From Platanthera guangdongensis (lineage: Eukaryota; Streptophyta; Magnoliopsida; Asparagales; Orchidaceae), in contig CM077153.1 of NCBI GenBank assembly GCA_039583875.1, forward strand, positions 115,874,568 to 115,938,567: 64,000 bases of DNA, written 5' to 3'. Below the pieces are notes generated by a model, which did not search any database, was not told where the DNA came from, and saw only the letters and a program-made list of their open reading frames with translations. Positions 40,215-52,122 of this stretch are shown here, piece after piece. How positions within the stretch are numbered: the stretch's first letter is position 1; each line of letters opens with the position of its first letter. Position numbers and translations under genes: made by a program.

Positions 40215-42987
40215 TGTAAGACCCCCCTCCCGGATCCCAAAACATGGTACGAAGGGGGTCTTATGCCCGGAACAGCCGCCTTGCGGTAGCATTAGCGCAC
40301 AGGCTAACCTGTACCACAAGACGCCTATTCCTCCGGTTACAACCAATATCAATATAAACATGCCAACCCAACCACAATATAAGCAAGAAGAAGTCAAATC
40401 CACACGAAGCATATATGTCCAAATACATCAAATAAGAGAAGCTAAAACATGCTTCTATAATATCAGAGTACAACTATAAAATTGCCCAAACGGGTTACAT
40501 CAAAATCTCACAACACTCACATACGTAACCGACGATAGCGACTACACTGTCACATCAGGCCTTGTCGTCCTGACCTGGCAGTCCTGCTGCAAAGTCTGCG
40601 GCTGCTCTACCTGCGGGGTGACCTCCTAAAAAGGAAGATGTAGCAACCGTTAGTCGAAAAGACTAAGTGGCTTCACATCCGCTCCCCCGGCGACTCCTTG
40701 GCACCGGGCGGAGAAAGGAACAGGGGTACAAGTATAATAAATAGTATAACAGGTACAAGCAGGTGGTAATGGTACAATAAGATTAACAGCATTATATTCT
40801 AGCAATTCTACATAAATAATAATACATATCAAGTACAAGTATCTACAGTAGGAAAGTAACTTAACTTATAAGGATGTCCATACAAGCTTATAAGTTAAGG
40901 ATTAGGTTACATAAAAGTAACTCATCGTATAAGAGTGCCCATACAAACTTATACGATGAGGATCTTGTTTATGCAATGCTATGTAATGGTATGTATGTTA
41001 TGCAATGACTCACTCATGATCACACATATGTAATTGTCATGTCGACACAGACTATAGTTCCCACTATTCGAGCAGGTAGCTAACCTCTCAGGCATCAGCC
41101 GCCGTGGCCAAGCAGTGATAGTAGAGCGGGCATCTTTACTACTAGGCGGGTAACCACACTACTTCACCTAGGCCTCCGTACGCCTCAACGCTAAGAACAC
41201 AACAGCGGAGCCCATGCGTACTATGGCCCAGCGGGGTCTCGGGTAGATGTGCACCGAGAACACAGCCCGAACTGGCCTGCTGTGACTCGGAAGGGGCCTC
41301 AGAAGAAAGCACGAGGACACAGCCCAACCGTTCACTTGGCACGGAAGGGGCCTCGGGACGTGAACAACGAGGACACAACCCAACAGCCCAAAGTCTAACT
41401 GTCAACTCCCATCAGTGTGACGATCGGCGAGCCCGTATACCTGCCACACTATCCTTAACCCAGGATTACGACACTGCATGTCGACTCACACAGCATGCAA
41501 ACTCCACATCACCATGACATGGAAGGGGCCTCGGATGTAAGCATGAGGACACAGCCCAACCATCCACTCGGCACGGAAGGAGCCCCGCGACGTGAACACC
41601 GAGGTCCAAACCCAACCGTCCATCTATACCTCATCTCAACATTAACTCAACTGGTGACGGCCAACGCCGCACTTACATCCATCCACAATACTACCCGTAG
41701 GTAGACTGCACTCTAAGTATTGGACTACCACATTTCATTCTAACCATCATACATACTCATGACCATGATTTATCCTTCTATTTGTCATTCCAAATGGTTT
41801 CAACATATTACAAACATGATGCACATTAATAATAATCTACCAATTTGTATATAATCATTTCATTCATCATATTATAAGCATAATACGTATTTATAATAAT
41901 CTATCAATTTTAGCAAGTCATATCATACAATAAGGCTTGCTTCACAATTCAGTTTTATGAAATCTAATTAACAAGATTTATCATTCATAGCACTACGGTG
42001 GTCAGCATAAAATAGTTCATCAAAATCTCGAGTTAATTTGCAACATCGATTCCACCGAATTCAAATTTATATTATATAAACCCCAGAATTTAAGTGCAGA
42101 ATAAATCTGGACAACAACTTCGACCGGAGAATCTCGAAGCTAAAGGAATCCGGTGAAGACGTGTAACCCCTCGATGGAAAGGTCTTTCCATGGGTTACAA
42201 CTTTCATATTCAGCCCACAACCCAGATTTGACTGTATCCTATTTGAAATCGGCTTCAAAGTCCGCTGCGCATAGAACAACATTTATGCATGCAAGAATTA
42301 TCGGACGTCATTTTCGTTCAGGCTTTCCCGTGGCTACAGACTTCGCCTGAAGTCGTGCAACCATTCCTTGGAAAGGTATTTTCAAGGGCGTCAACGTTCG
42401 TGTTTAGTCGAAAGCCCAGATCTGGCCACAGCCTACATGAAAATGGCCAAGAAGATCGCTGCGCGCAGAATACAAATTCTGCACGTCTCTTAAAGAGGGA
42501 TGAACGACATCGGTTCATCTTCCTCCTCAAGTCGATCCTCCAAAATCACCTCCAGAAATTCCTCCTCCCTTATTCACCCTCAAAGGGCCATGATTCTTCA
42601 CGAAACCATCCACCCATCATCACATAAAAGAAAGGGGAGGTTGAAGAGATCTAAAACCTAGAACACATCTCCTAGCATGGTCATCCCTAGAAAACTCCTC
42701 TCCATCAAAACTCTCTTGAGTCGATACCTCTCCTAAGAAAAAAACTAAAGATCTAGCACCAAGGGAGAGGGTAGGAATCTCACCTCAATTCCTGCGTTTC
42801 CACTATTTCCGGCCATGGATCGTGTAACTCTTCTCGGCGGCATTTTCTCCTTCACGGCGACGACAGATTTTCTCCTCTAGAACTAGATCCAGCAACTTCC
42901 TTCTCTCACAAGAGTTTCTCTCAGAAAATAGGGGATGAAGTGAGCATGAAAACGGCTAGGGTTTTCATTTCCCCTTTAATATGAAAA

Positions 42988-43268
42988 GTGACACGGGTAG
43001 GGACACACCCGTGTCCTTGCCCGTGTCCTGCTTGCGCGAAGCGTTACAGACGATTTTAGTGTCGGTTCATTATTCGACACGGGTTGGGACACGCCCGTGT
43101 CCCAACCCACGTCCACATGACACGACCGTGTTCCCTGGCCGTGTCTTTCTCTGGATGCATCTCGACAAACTCAACTCGACACACCGACACACGGGTAGGG
43201 ACACGCCCGTGTCTTTACTCGTGTCATACTTTTCATCGATCTCAACACGTTCTGTCGAGTTAAACTTA

Positions 43269-43315
<47 letters not shown>

Positions 43316-43335
43316 GGTAGGCCCGTGTCTTGCAT
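42988..43335. repeat. gacacgcccgtgtc motif array in the U3 of El-9 (left)
   Basis: Repeated acacgggtagggacacgccc, cccgtgtc and ctcgaca elements lie close to a TATA-like position (42978-42985, ttaatatg; the right copy has a full TATAAAAG). The motif is shared with El-2 U3, although the rest of the LTRs differ. Confidence 0.8.
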
Positions 43336-43337
43336 CA

Positions 43338-43621
43338 TGGTGTCGACACCAGAGTGTCGACACCTCAACATCTGGGTGTCGACACACTGTGTCGACACTT
43401 TGTTCCAGTATGTCGACACAGCGAGTGTCGACGCATGGTGTCGACACCAGTATGTCGACACCTCAACCTGGGTGTCGACACACTGTGTCGACACCTTGAC
43501 CCAGTGTGTCGACACAGTATGTGTCGACACATGGTGTCGACACCTCAACATTAGAGTGTCGATAAACTGTGTCGACACCTTGACTCCAGTGTGTCAACAC
43601 CTCGACACCAAAGTGTTGACC
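43338..43621. repeat. TGTCGACA palindrome array in the U3 of El-9 (left)
   Basis: About seventeen gtgtcgacac-type palindromes at 15-35 bp spacing are separated by cag.gtg, ctcaac and ttgac.cag spacers. The right LTR equivalent is 51696-51985. In all frames it yields spurious repetitive peptides (VSTP, CRHT). Confidence 0.9.
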
Positions 43622-43768
43622 AATGACTCAGGTGATACAAATCGTATTCACATGTGCTGCCCAGTTGTCAGCACTCCCCCGAACCCAAGTCAGCTCTCCT
43701 GACTCAAAAACACGCACGAGGGGCCTAGTGTGATTCGGGACGTTACAAATCCTATAAACAAAATAAAA

Positions 43769-43786
43769 GATTTCGTCCCCGAAATC
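43769..43786 (-). promoter_or_regulatory. El-9: perfect hairpin next to the 3' LTR
   Basis: The sense strand reads GATTTCG-GGGA-CGAAATC, a 7-bp perfect stem with a GGGA loop, about 20 bases before the 3' LTR. It corresponds to 13731-13748 of El-4. Confidence 0.65.
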
Positions 43787-43834
43787 AGGCTTAGGCTATG
43801 GGGAGAAAAGCAAAACAAAAAATACAATATGCTT

Positions 43835-45470
43835 TTAAATAAAATTACCTTGAGCAAACAACTCCGGATAACATTTTTGCATCAAATCCATTGGCTCCCA
43901 TGTATATTCCTCCTTCCCGTGATTAGACCATAGCACCTTCACCAAGGGAACACTTTTGTGGCGTAACTTTCTTGTCTCGCTATCTACGATCCACATCGTC
44001 TCTAGTCGCACAAACCTATCAGACGCCACAGCACCATCAGTTGTGGGGATGTATTGATCGGGCCGCAACAACGCCTTCCGAAGCGACGACACATGGAACA
44101 CGTCGTGGAGGTTCTCTAGCTCAGGCGGTAATTCCAACCGATAGGCCAACGGGCCAATCCTTTCCAATATAGTATAAGGCCCAACATACCTTGGGTTGAG
44201 CTTTTTCACACCATGCACACGTGACACTCCATGCATCGGTCGGATTTTCAGGAAGACCAAATCACCCACTTGAAACTCCACCATCCGGTGCCTTGCATTA
44301 TAATACTTCGCCTGTCGGCTTTGAGCTTCCAACATGCGATCCCGAATCAGTCTAATTGCCGCATCGGTATCCTCAATATATTCAACACCCAAAGCCTTCG
44401 GGTCTTCATCATGCACCCAAGACAAGGGGGTTCTACACCTTCTTCCATAAAGAGCTTCATGAGGAGCCATGCCAATACTAGCCTGGTGGATGTTGTTGTA
44501 GGAGAATTCTACCAACGGTAAGAGTCTTTCCCACGGCTCTCCTCTATCCAACACACATAATCTCAACAAATCTTCCAATGTCTGGATGGTCCTTTCAGAT
44601 TTCTCGTCAGTTTGAGGATGAAACGCGGTGCTGAAGTTAAGGCGCGAGCCCAAATACGCCTGTACCGCTTTCCACTCCTTGGAGGTAAACCGACCATCAC
44701 GATCAGACACGATCGTCTTAGGCACGCCATGATGTTGTAGAATTGCTCCAAAAAGAGGCGTACTAAGACATCCACATGAGCTTCTTTCTTCATTGGGATA
44801 AACCGGGCTACTTTCGTCAGGCGATCAACTATCACCCACACCGAATCATTTCCTAAGAGTGAGCGAGATAACCCATGGACAAAGTCCATGGATATATCCT
44901 CGAACTTCCACTCGGGGATGGGCAACGGTTGTAACAAACCACCGGGACTCTTGCATTCCGCCTTCACCCTTTGACAAGCTTCGCAATGTGTAACAAAATA
45001 TCGGACATCCTTTTTCATTCCAGGCCAACACATGGTCTTCCGTAAGCCGACGTACATCTTAGCAGTGCCCGGGTGCACTAAATATTGAGAGAAATGAGCC
45101 TCTCTCAAGATATCCTCCCGGATTTTACCGCCCTTGGGAATGTAGAGCCGGCCACGAAAATAAACGAGGCCGTCTTTTAGCGTATACCCATCCGTAGTCC
45201 CATCTTCAATTGACTTGATCGTCGGGGCCAGAGCCGCATCCATTCCTTGCTCCACTCTGATTCGGTCCCGGATATCACAAACTATGCTCATGCTTGCCAG
45301 GTACTCCGTATACTCTGCCGAAGGAGCCTTAAATATCAATGTAATATCCATCTCCTCAATCATCCGAGCCAACTCCATACTCATCAAGCGAGACTCTAGA
45401 TTAGAACCTGGTACCTTTCTACTTATGCATTGGCCACCGAGTTCGCCTTTCCGGGGTGGTAGTTCATGGT
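43835..45470 (-). pseudogene. El-9: integrase with chromodomain-like tail (one frameshift)
   Basis: The N-terminal linker contains ARMIEEMDITLIFKAPSAEY and FRGRLYIPKGGKIREDILRE. The zinc end is AHFSQYLVHPGT...CWPGMKKD...THCEACQRVKAEC. The catalytic core has the first Asp in ISMDFVHGLSRS, the second in [14 protein letters not shown], and the Glu in KSERTIQTLED. There is a frameshift near 44745. The C-terminal DNA-binding part is VGDLVFLKIRPMHGVSR, GPYTILERIGPLAYRLELPP and LHDVFHVSSLRKALL. The chromodomain-like tail is VKVLWSNHGKEEYTWEPMDL, ending QKCYPELFAQGNFI. Gly replaces the usual Ser/Thr after the WxNH block. Apart from the frameshift the catalytic triad is intact. Confidence 0.95.
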
Positions 45471-47203
45471 GAACTCATAGTCGCATAGAAATTCTAACTA
45501 CCGTCGTTGTCTCAAGTTCAACTCCTTCTGAGTATGAACGTACTTCAAGTTTTTGTGATCTGAAAAGATCTCGCAGTGGACGTCGTATAGATAATGCCTC
45601 CAAATCTTCAAGGCAAACACCACTGCTCCCAGCTCCAAATCGTGAACCGGGTAATTGATTTCATGTTTCTTCAGTTGTCTTGAAGCATAAGCAATCACGT
45701 GTCTGTGCTACATCAACACCACTCCCATCCCTTGATATGATGCGTCAGTGTAAACTTGAAATCCTTCCTTCCCAGACGGAAGTGCAAGGATGGGGGCGGA
45801 GGTAAGTCTATCCTTCAGCTCCTGAAACGCCGCTTCACATTGGGGTGTCCACTCAAATGGCACACCTTTCTTCGTCAATGAACTAAGAGGAAGAGCAATC
45901 TTTGAAAATCCTTTTACGAACTTGCGGTAGTACCCGGTAAGTCCAAGGAAACTCCTCACATCGGCCGCTGACTTAAAGGGTGACCACTCCTTCACGACAC
46001 GCACCTTGGCCGGATCCACTGCTAGTCCTGCTCCACTGATCACATGCCCCAAGAAATCAACCTCTTTAAGCCATAATTCGCATTTGCTGAACTTGGCGAA
46101 CAAGGCATGCTCTTTTAATTTCTTCAATACCAAGGTCAAGTGGTCAAAGTACACCAAGATGTCGTCGATGAAAACAATGACGATGACATCCAAATAAGGT
46201 TCAAACACCTTGTTCATCAGGCTCATAAAGGCCGAAGGGGCATTTGTGAGCCCAAATGGCATTACCGTGAACTCGTACAGTTCATATCTTGAACTAAAGG
46301 CCGTTTTCTGGATGTCACCTTCTTGTATTCTCAACTGATAATACCCTGAGCGCAAGTCCAGCTTAGAAAACCAATGCGCTCCCACTAGTTGGTCGAACAA
46401 CTCGTCGATCCGAGGTAGCGGATAAGTGTTCCGCACTGTCAGCCGATCGAGTTCCCGATAGTCTATGCACAAACGCAGGGTCCCATCCTTCTTCTTCACG
46501 AACAATACAGGGGCTCCCCAGGGCGACGAACTGGGGCGAATGAACCCTGACTCCACCAGTTTTTGCAGTTGAACTTTAAACTCCGCGAGTTCCTTCGGGG
46601 CCATTCGGTAAGGGGCCTTGGATACCGGCTTGGCACCCGGTACTAGATTAATCTGGAAGTCAACCTCCCTATGCAGGGATAATCCTGACAGTTTCTCAGG
46701 AAATACCTCGGGGAAGTCTCGCACTACCCGTACGTCTTTTATATCCAATGCTATCTCCTTCAACTCGAACCAGATCATGAAGACTTCATCCCCCTTCATA
46801 TGGGATTTTACTGTCTGAACTGAAGATAACAACATGCGAGGCGCGAAGCTAATACCTTGGAAGATGACATCGGAGTCCCCATGTCTCAAGTAGATTCGTT
46901 TCTCTGCACAGTCAATCCTTGCAAAGTGCCAGTCCAACCACGCCATGCCCAAAATGATGTCAACCTCCGGCATTCTCAAGACCGTGGCAGGTGTATCAAA
47001 GGCCTTTCCTTCAATAAATATCTCGAACTCGCACTTAGCGGTTGCAATCATCTCCGAGTCGTCCGGTAGGCGCACTCGTCAGGCTATACCGGTAAAGTAT
47101 TGTACGCCCTCCATGTCCTTAATGAAGTCCTCAGACACAAAGGAGTGTGAGGCACCGGTATTGAACAGCGCATACGCCGTCTTCCCGCCAACTATCACGG
47201 TGC
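45471..47203 (-). pseudogene. El-9: protease, reverse transcriptase and RNase H
   Basis: The protease active site reads ALFNTGASHSFV (47145-47180), where the catalytic Asp of D-T-G is Asn, a CG-to-CA type change that should kill the enzyme. A stop lies near 47080. The RT runs through [81 protein letters not shown] and the catalytic FIDDILVYF, then [15 protein letters not shown] and [18 protein letters not shown]. RNase H begins [14 protein letters not shown], has a stop at 45708, and continues [40 protein letters not shown], a stop, and YHPGK. The breaks are few single-base events. Exon 2 begins at 47203 after the putative intron. Confidence 0.95.
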
Positions 47204-47302
47204 CTAAGTACCAATAACCAAAACTTGTTGCTAGGTGTCTAGTATGTCTCAAGCAACTTTAAGTTTAAGAAAAGAAAAACGTGATAATTACTTAAATCAT
47301 AC
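47204..47302 (-). other. El-9: putative 99-nt intron at the gag/protease junction
   Basis: In sense the junction reads GATTGCAG|GTATGATTTAAG and ends ...TTATTGGTACTTAG|GCACCGTG. The interior is AT-rich with T-runs (CGTTTTTCTTTTC). Removing it joins D-V-I-A-G to T-V-I-V-G-G and on to the protease active site, in phase 1. This reproduces the uninterrupted VVTG-FV junction found in El-7. Unspliced RNA would stop at TAA (47294-47292) just inside the intron and make Gag alone; spliced RNA would make Gag-Pol. The El-3 junction is equivalent. Confidence 0.72.
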
Positions 47303-48400
47303 CTGCAATCACATCTTGGGTATTCCGTTCTTGCGCCATGTCCAGCGCGTACACTTGATCCCGAGCAGGGCCGGGGTTTCCTCCTCGCGGTCCTCGTCCT
47401 CGACCACGCATATAACCACGCCCCCGCGGAGCTGCCGGAGGGAGAGCAGGAGGGACATTCCCATACAACCGCGGGCAGAAACGTCGAATGTGGCTCGGCT
47501 GGTTGCATTCAAAACACACCAGCCCACGACGCCCTTCATGTTGTTGAAATTGTTGAGGCTGAGGCGGTGGAGGTAACGCAGGCGGCTGCGGAACCGGATG
47601 CCCCACTCTAAAATCTCGGTGGAAACGTCCTCCACCTCTTTGATGTCCTCTTCCTCCTCTGAAGTCCCGCCTCCTTCTATTGCTCGGACCAGTTTCCATC
47701 ACGCCCTCCGCAGGTCTCTTACCACTACTCAAGTGATCCGCCTCCAATCTCTTCGCCATGTCGATAATCTCTGCCAAACTAGCGTCCGTTATAAACAAAA
47801 GGGCCTGCCTTAGGGGATCTCGCAGCCCTTTGTAGAAACGCTTGGCGTATCCTCTATCATCCAGGTCGTATGAGTCCGCGAACCTTGCGAGATGCTGGAA
47901 CTCTGGCTGGTATTCCGTAACCGATTTTGATCCCTGCTTCAGTAGTAGAAACCTCTGCTCGAGCTCATCTCGAGCCGATGTAGGAATGAAGTGCTCCAAG
48001 AAGACACCCGAGAACTCGCTCCAACTTATCTCGGTATACACTCGTCCTTGGAACGTGGAGCCCATGAGTGACTTCCACCACCTCTTAGCATGTAGATCCA
48101 AGAAGGACACCACCAACGATACAACCATGTTGGTCGGGCAATGGATCCCCGCCAATAGCTCTTGCACTGTGTCAAGCCATTCCTCCATGCGTACAGCCGA
48201 CTCCGTCCTGAGGTAGGCGGGAGGGGAGAGAGCCCAAAAGGTGCTCAGCCAGTTAGAGCCCGGAGCCTGTTGTTGAACCGGAGACTACTGCGCTCTAAAG
48301 GCATCCAGGATGCGGTGAGCGTCTGCCCCAACTCGGATTGTTGAAACTGAGTGGGTATGGAAGGGGCATGAGTACCCCCCCCCCATCGGCTCAACATGAA
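47303..48400 (-). pseudogene. El-9: gag (capsid and nucleocapsid)
   Basis: The frame with recognisable gag begins before 48188 (alanine/proline-rich lead-in, then AVRMEEWLDTVQELLAGIHC) and continues through AKRWWKSLMGSTF, SWSEFSGVFLEHFIPTSARD, LEQRFLLLKQGSKSVTEYQP, FQHLARFADSY and KRFYKGLRDPLRQALLF. A long Arg/Gly-rich stretch (RRRRDFRGGRGHQRGGGRFH), a Pro/Gln-rich stretch and one knuckle, CFECNQPSHIRRFC, follow, then an RGRGYMRGRGRG tail and QDVIAG at the intron. The start codon is uncertain because a tag stop interrupts near 48293 and ATGs further up are in other frames. Confidence 0.9.
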
Positions 48401-48482
48401 CTGGAATCTATATGTAGAACACAAACTTATGGTCAGGTTGGCTAATCGTAAGGTCAAAGTTGGACATACTTAGTGTGAATTA

Positions 48483-48530
48483 CATATGGGCACACCATTG
48501 CTTCCGCTAAGTCAGTTTGTCCCCAAACTA
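48483..48530 (-). promoter_or_regulatory. El-9: conserved leader hairpin (GGGA loop)
   Basis: The plus strand reads catatgggcacaccattgct, then tccgctaagtc, then agtttg-tccc-caaact (48514-48529), matching El-4 16279-16328. It lies between the PBS and gag. Confidence 0.7.
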
Positions 48531-48591
48531 ACTAATCGAACGGGGGTGGTACCATTGTTGAATGACTTCTTTAGTTGAGGATCGTGGAAAA

Positions 48592-48600
48592 CTGATACCA
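48592..48600 (-). promoter_or_regulatory. El-9 primer binding site
   Basis: The sense strand reads TGGTATCAGTT two bases after the LTR end, so nine bases match the iMet PBS. Confidence 0.85.
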
Positions 48601-51353
48601 TTTGTAAGACCCCCCCCCCTCCCGGATCCCAAAACACGGCACGAAGGGGGGTCTTATGCCCGGAACAGCCACCTTGCGGTTGCATTAGCGCACGAGCTAA
48701 CCTGTATCACAAGACTCCTATTCGGCCGGCTACAACTAATATCAATATAAATATGTCAACCCAACCGTAATATAAGTAAGAAGAAGTCAAATCCACACTA
48801 AGCATATATGTCCAAAGCTAAAGCATGCTTGTACAATATCAGAGTACAACTATAAAATTGCCCAAATGGGCTACATCAAAATCTCACAACACTCACATCC
48901 GTAACCGACAGTAGCGATGACACCGTCACATCAGGCCCTGTCGTCCTGACCTGGTTGTCCTGCTGCAAAGTCTGCGGCTGCTCTACCTGCGGGGTGACCT
49001 CCTAAAAAGGAAGACGTAGCAACTGTTAGTCGAAAAAACTAAGTGGCTTTACATCCGCTCCCCCGGCGACTCCTCGACACCGGGCAGAGAAAGGAACAGG
49101 GGTACAAGTATAATAAATAGTATAACAGGTACAAGCATGTGGTAATGGTACAATAAGATTAACAACATTATATTCTAGCAGTTCTACAATAACAATAATA
49201 AACTATCAAGTACAAGTATCTACAGCAGGAAAGTAACTTAACTTATAATGATGCTCATAAAGGCTTATAAGTTAAGGATCAGGTTACATAAAAGTAACTC
49301 ATCGTATAAGAGTGCACATACAAACTTATACGATGAAGATCTTGTTTGTGCAATGCTATGTAATGGTGTGTATGCTATGCAATGACTCACCTATGATCAC
49401 ACACATGCAATTGCCATGTAGACACAGACTATAGTTCCCACTATTCGAGCAGGTAGCTAACCTCTCAGGCATCAGCCGTCGTGGCCAGGCGGTGACAGTA
49501 GAATGGGCATCTTTACTACTAGGCGGGTATCAACACTACTTCACCTAGGACTCCGTATGCCTCAACGCTAAGAAAACAACATTGGAGCCCATGCGTAGTA
49601 TGGCCCAGCGGGGTCTCCGGTAGATGTGCACTGAGAACACAGCCCGAACTGGCCTGGTGTGACCCGGAAGGGGCCTCGGAAGAAAGCACGAGGACACAAC
49701 CCAATTGTTCACTTGGCACGGAAGGGGCCTCGGGATGTGAACACCGAGGACACAACCCAACCGCCCAAAGTCTAACTGTTAATTCCTGTCGGTGTGACGA
49801 TCGGCGAGCCCGTAGACCTGCCACACTATCCTTAACCCAGGATTACGACACCGCCTGTCGACTCACACCACATGCAAATTCCACATCACCATGGCATGGA
49901 AGGGGCCTCAGATGTTAGCACGAGGACACAGCCCAACCATCCACTCGGCACGGAAGGAGCCCCGGGACGTGAACATCGAGGTCCAAACCCAACCGTCCAT
50001 CTATACCTCATCTCAACATTAACTCAACTGGTGACGGCCAACGCCACACTTACATCCATCCACAATACTACCCGTAGGGAGACTACGCTCTAAGTATTGG
50101 ACTACTACATTTCATTCTAACCATCATACATACTCATGGCCATGGTTTATCCTTCTATTTGTCATTCCAAATGGTTTCAACATATTACAAACATGATGTG
50201 CATTAATAATAATCTACTAATTTGTATATAGTCATTTCATTCATCATATTATAAATATGATGCACATTTATAATAATCTATCAATTTTAGCAAGTCATAT
50301 CATGCAATAAAGCTTGTTTCACAATTCAGTTTTATGAAATCTAATTAACAAGATTTATCATTCATAGCACTACGGTGGTCAGCATAAAATAGTTCATCAA
50401 AATCTCGAGTTAATTTGCAACATCGATTCCACCGAATTCAAATTCATATTATATAAACCCCAGAATTTAAGCGCAGAATAAATCTGGACAACAACTTCGA
50501 CCGGAGATTCCCGAAGCTACAGGAATCTGGTGAAGATGTGTAACCCCGCGATGGAAAGGTCTTTCCATGAGTTACAACTTTCATACTCAGCCCACAACCC
50601 AGATTTGACTGTATCCTATTTGAAATCGGCTTTAAAGTCCGCTGCGCATAGAACAACATTTCTGCATGCAGGAATTATCGGACGTCATTTTCGTTCAGTC
50701 TTTCCCATGGCTACTGACTTTGCCTGAAGTCGTGCAACCATTCGTTGGAAAGGTATTTTCAAAGGCTTCAACTTTCATGTTTAGTCGAAAGCCCAGATCT
50801 GGCCACAGCCTACATGAAAATGGCCAAGAAGATCATTGCGCGCAGAATACAGATTCTGCACGTATCTTAAAGAGTGAAGAACGGCATCGGTTCATCTTCC
50901 TCCTCAAGTCGATCCTCCAAAATCACCTCTAGAAATTCCTCCTCCCTTATTCACGCTCAAAGGGTCATGATTCTTCACGAAACCATCCACCCATCATCAC
51001 ATAGAAGAAAGGGGAGGTTGAAGAGATCTAAAACCTAGAACACATGTCCTAGCATGACCATCCCAAAAAAACTCCTTCTCTCCATCAAAACTCTCATGAG
51101 TCGATACCTCTCCTAAGAAAATAACTAAAGATCTAGCACCAATGGAGAGGGTAGAAAGCTCACCTCATTTCCGGCGTTTCCACTATTTCCGGCCATGGAT
51201 CGTGTAACTCTTCTCGGCGGCATTTTCTCCTTCACGGCGACGACAGATCTTCTCCTCTAGAACTAGATCCAGTAACTTCCCTCTCTCACAAGAGTTTCTC
51301 TCAGAAAATAGGGGATGAAGTGAGCATGAAAATGGCTAGGGTTTTCATTTCCC

Positions 51354-51361
51354 CTTTTATA
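51354..51361 (-). promoter_or_regulatory. El-9 LTR TATA box
   Basis: The sense strand reads CATATAAAAGGGG. In the left LTR this is CATATTAAAGGGG, so the right (5') copy has kept the better box. Confidence 0.7.
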
Positions 51362-51369
51362 TGAAAAGT

Positions 51370-51990
51370 GACACTGGTAGGGACACGCCCGTGTCCTTGC
51401 CCGTGTCCTGCTTGCGCGAAGCGTTACAGACGGTTTCAGTGTCAGTTCATTATTCGACATGGGTAGGGACATGCCCGTGTCCCAACCCGCGTCCACATGA
51501 CACGGCCGTGTTCCTTGGCCATGTCCTTCTCTGGATGCATCTCGACAAACTCAACTCGATAAACCAACACACGGGTAGGGAGACGCCCGTGTCTCTACCC
51601 GTGTCATACATTTCATCGATCTCGACATGTTCTGTCGAGTTAAACTTCTCTCTCTCACACACACACACACGGATAGGCCCGTGTCTTGCATCATGGTGTC
51701 GACACCAGAGTGTCGACACCTCGACATCTGGGTGTCGACACATTGTGTCGACACTTGGTTCCAGTGTGTTGACACAGCGAGTGTCGACACACGGTGTCGA
51801 CACCAGTGTGTCGACACCTCAACCTGGGTGTCGACACACTATGTCGACACCTTGACCCAGTGTGTCGACACGGTATGTGTCGACACACGGTGTCGACACC
51901 AGTGTGTCGACACCTCAACATCAGAGTGTCGACACACTATGTCGACACCTTGACTCTAGTGTGTCAACACCTCGACACCAAAGTGTTGAC
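51370..51990. repeat. U3 motif arrays of the El-9 right LTR
   Basis: gacacgcccgtgtc-type motifs (51370-51685) are followed by TGTCGACA palindromes (51696-51985), in the same order as in the left copy. They start within about 10 bp of the TATA box. Confidence 0.88.
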
Positions 51991-52122
51991 CAATGACTCG
52001 GGTGATACAAATACTATTCACATGTGCTGCCCAGTTGTCAGCACTCCCCCGAACCCAAGTCAGCTCTCCTGACTCAAAAACACGCACGAGGGGCCTAGTG
52101 CGATTCGGGACGTTACAATCAG

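Larger units (their letters stand above)
40215..43747 (-). mobile_element. El-9: 3' LTR (left copy, 3533 bp)
   Basis: Bounds are tgtaagacccccctcc and gattcgggacgttaca. The U5 end has a 10-bp terminal stem (taagaccccc/gggggtctta, 40217-40263) like El-4. The U3 end (about 42985-43747) holds two motif arrays and an (AC)20 tract (43270-43309). Short frames in both LTRs (such as 41142-41405) recur in both copies but resemble no known protein. Confidence 0.96.
40215..52117 (-). mobile_element. El-9: nearly complete Ty3/gypsy chromodomain-type element
   Basis: LTRs of 3533 and 3515 bp surround 4855 bp of internal DNA with gag, protease, RT, RNase H and integrase in the gypsy order, and a perfect TSD ATCAG. 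The LTRs differ by a few percent by eye, plus a large (AC)n length difference. It is the innermost and latest insertion of the right block. Only a few frame breaks are present, so it is the best-preserved element in the window. Confidence 0.97.
48603..52117 (-). mobile_element. El-9: 5' LTR (right copy, 3515 bp)
   Basis: Bounds are tgtaagaccccc and gattcgggacgttaca. It is collinear with 40215-43747. A TATA box in sense (TATAAAAG, plus-strand 51354-51361) separates the U3 arrays (51370-51990) from R-U5. The C-run near 48606 is longer than in the other copy, and the AC tract (about 51657-51671) is shorter. Confidence 0.96.

Noticed and set aside
41142..42627. Frames conserved between the two El-9 LTRs (41142-41405/49519-49824 and 42067-42627/50444-50932)
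   Set aside because: Conservation is expected from LTR duplication, stops differ between copies, and no domain is recognised.
43330..43700. A possible CRISPR-like array or repeat protein from the TGTCGACA repeats
   Set aside because: The repeats are short palindromes at irregular spacing with no unique spacers, present identically in both LTRs of a plant retroelement.
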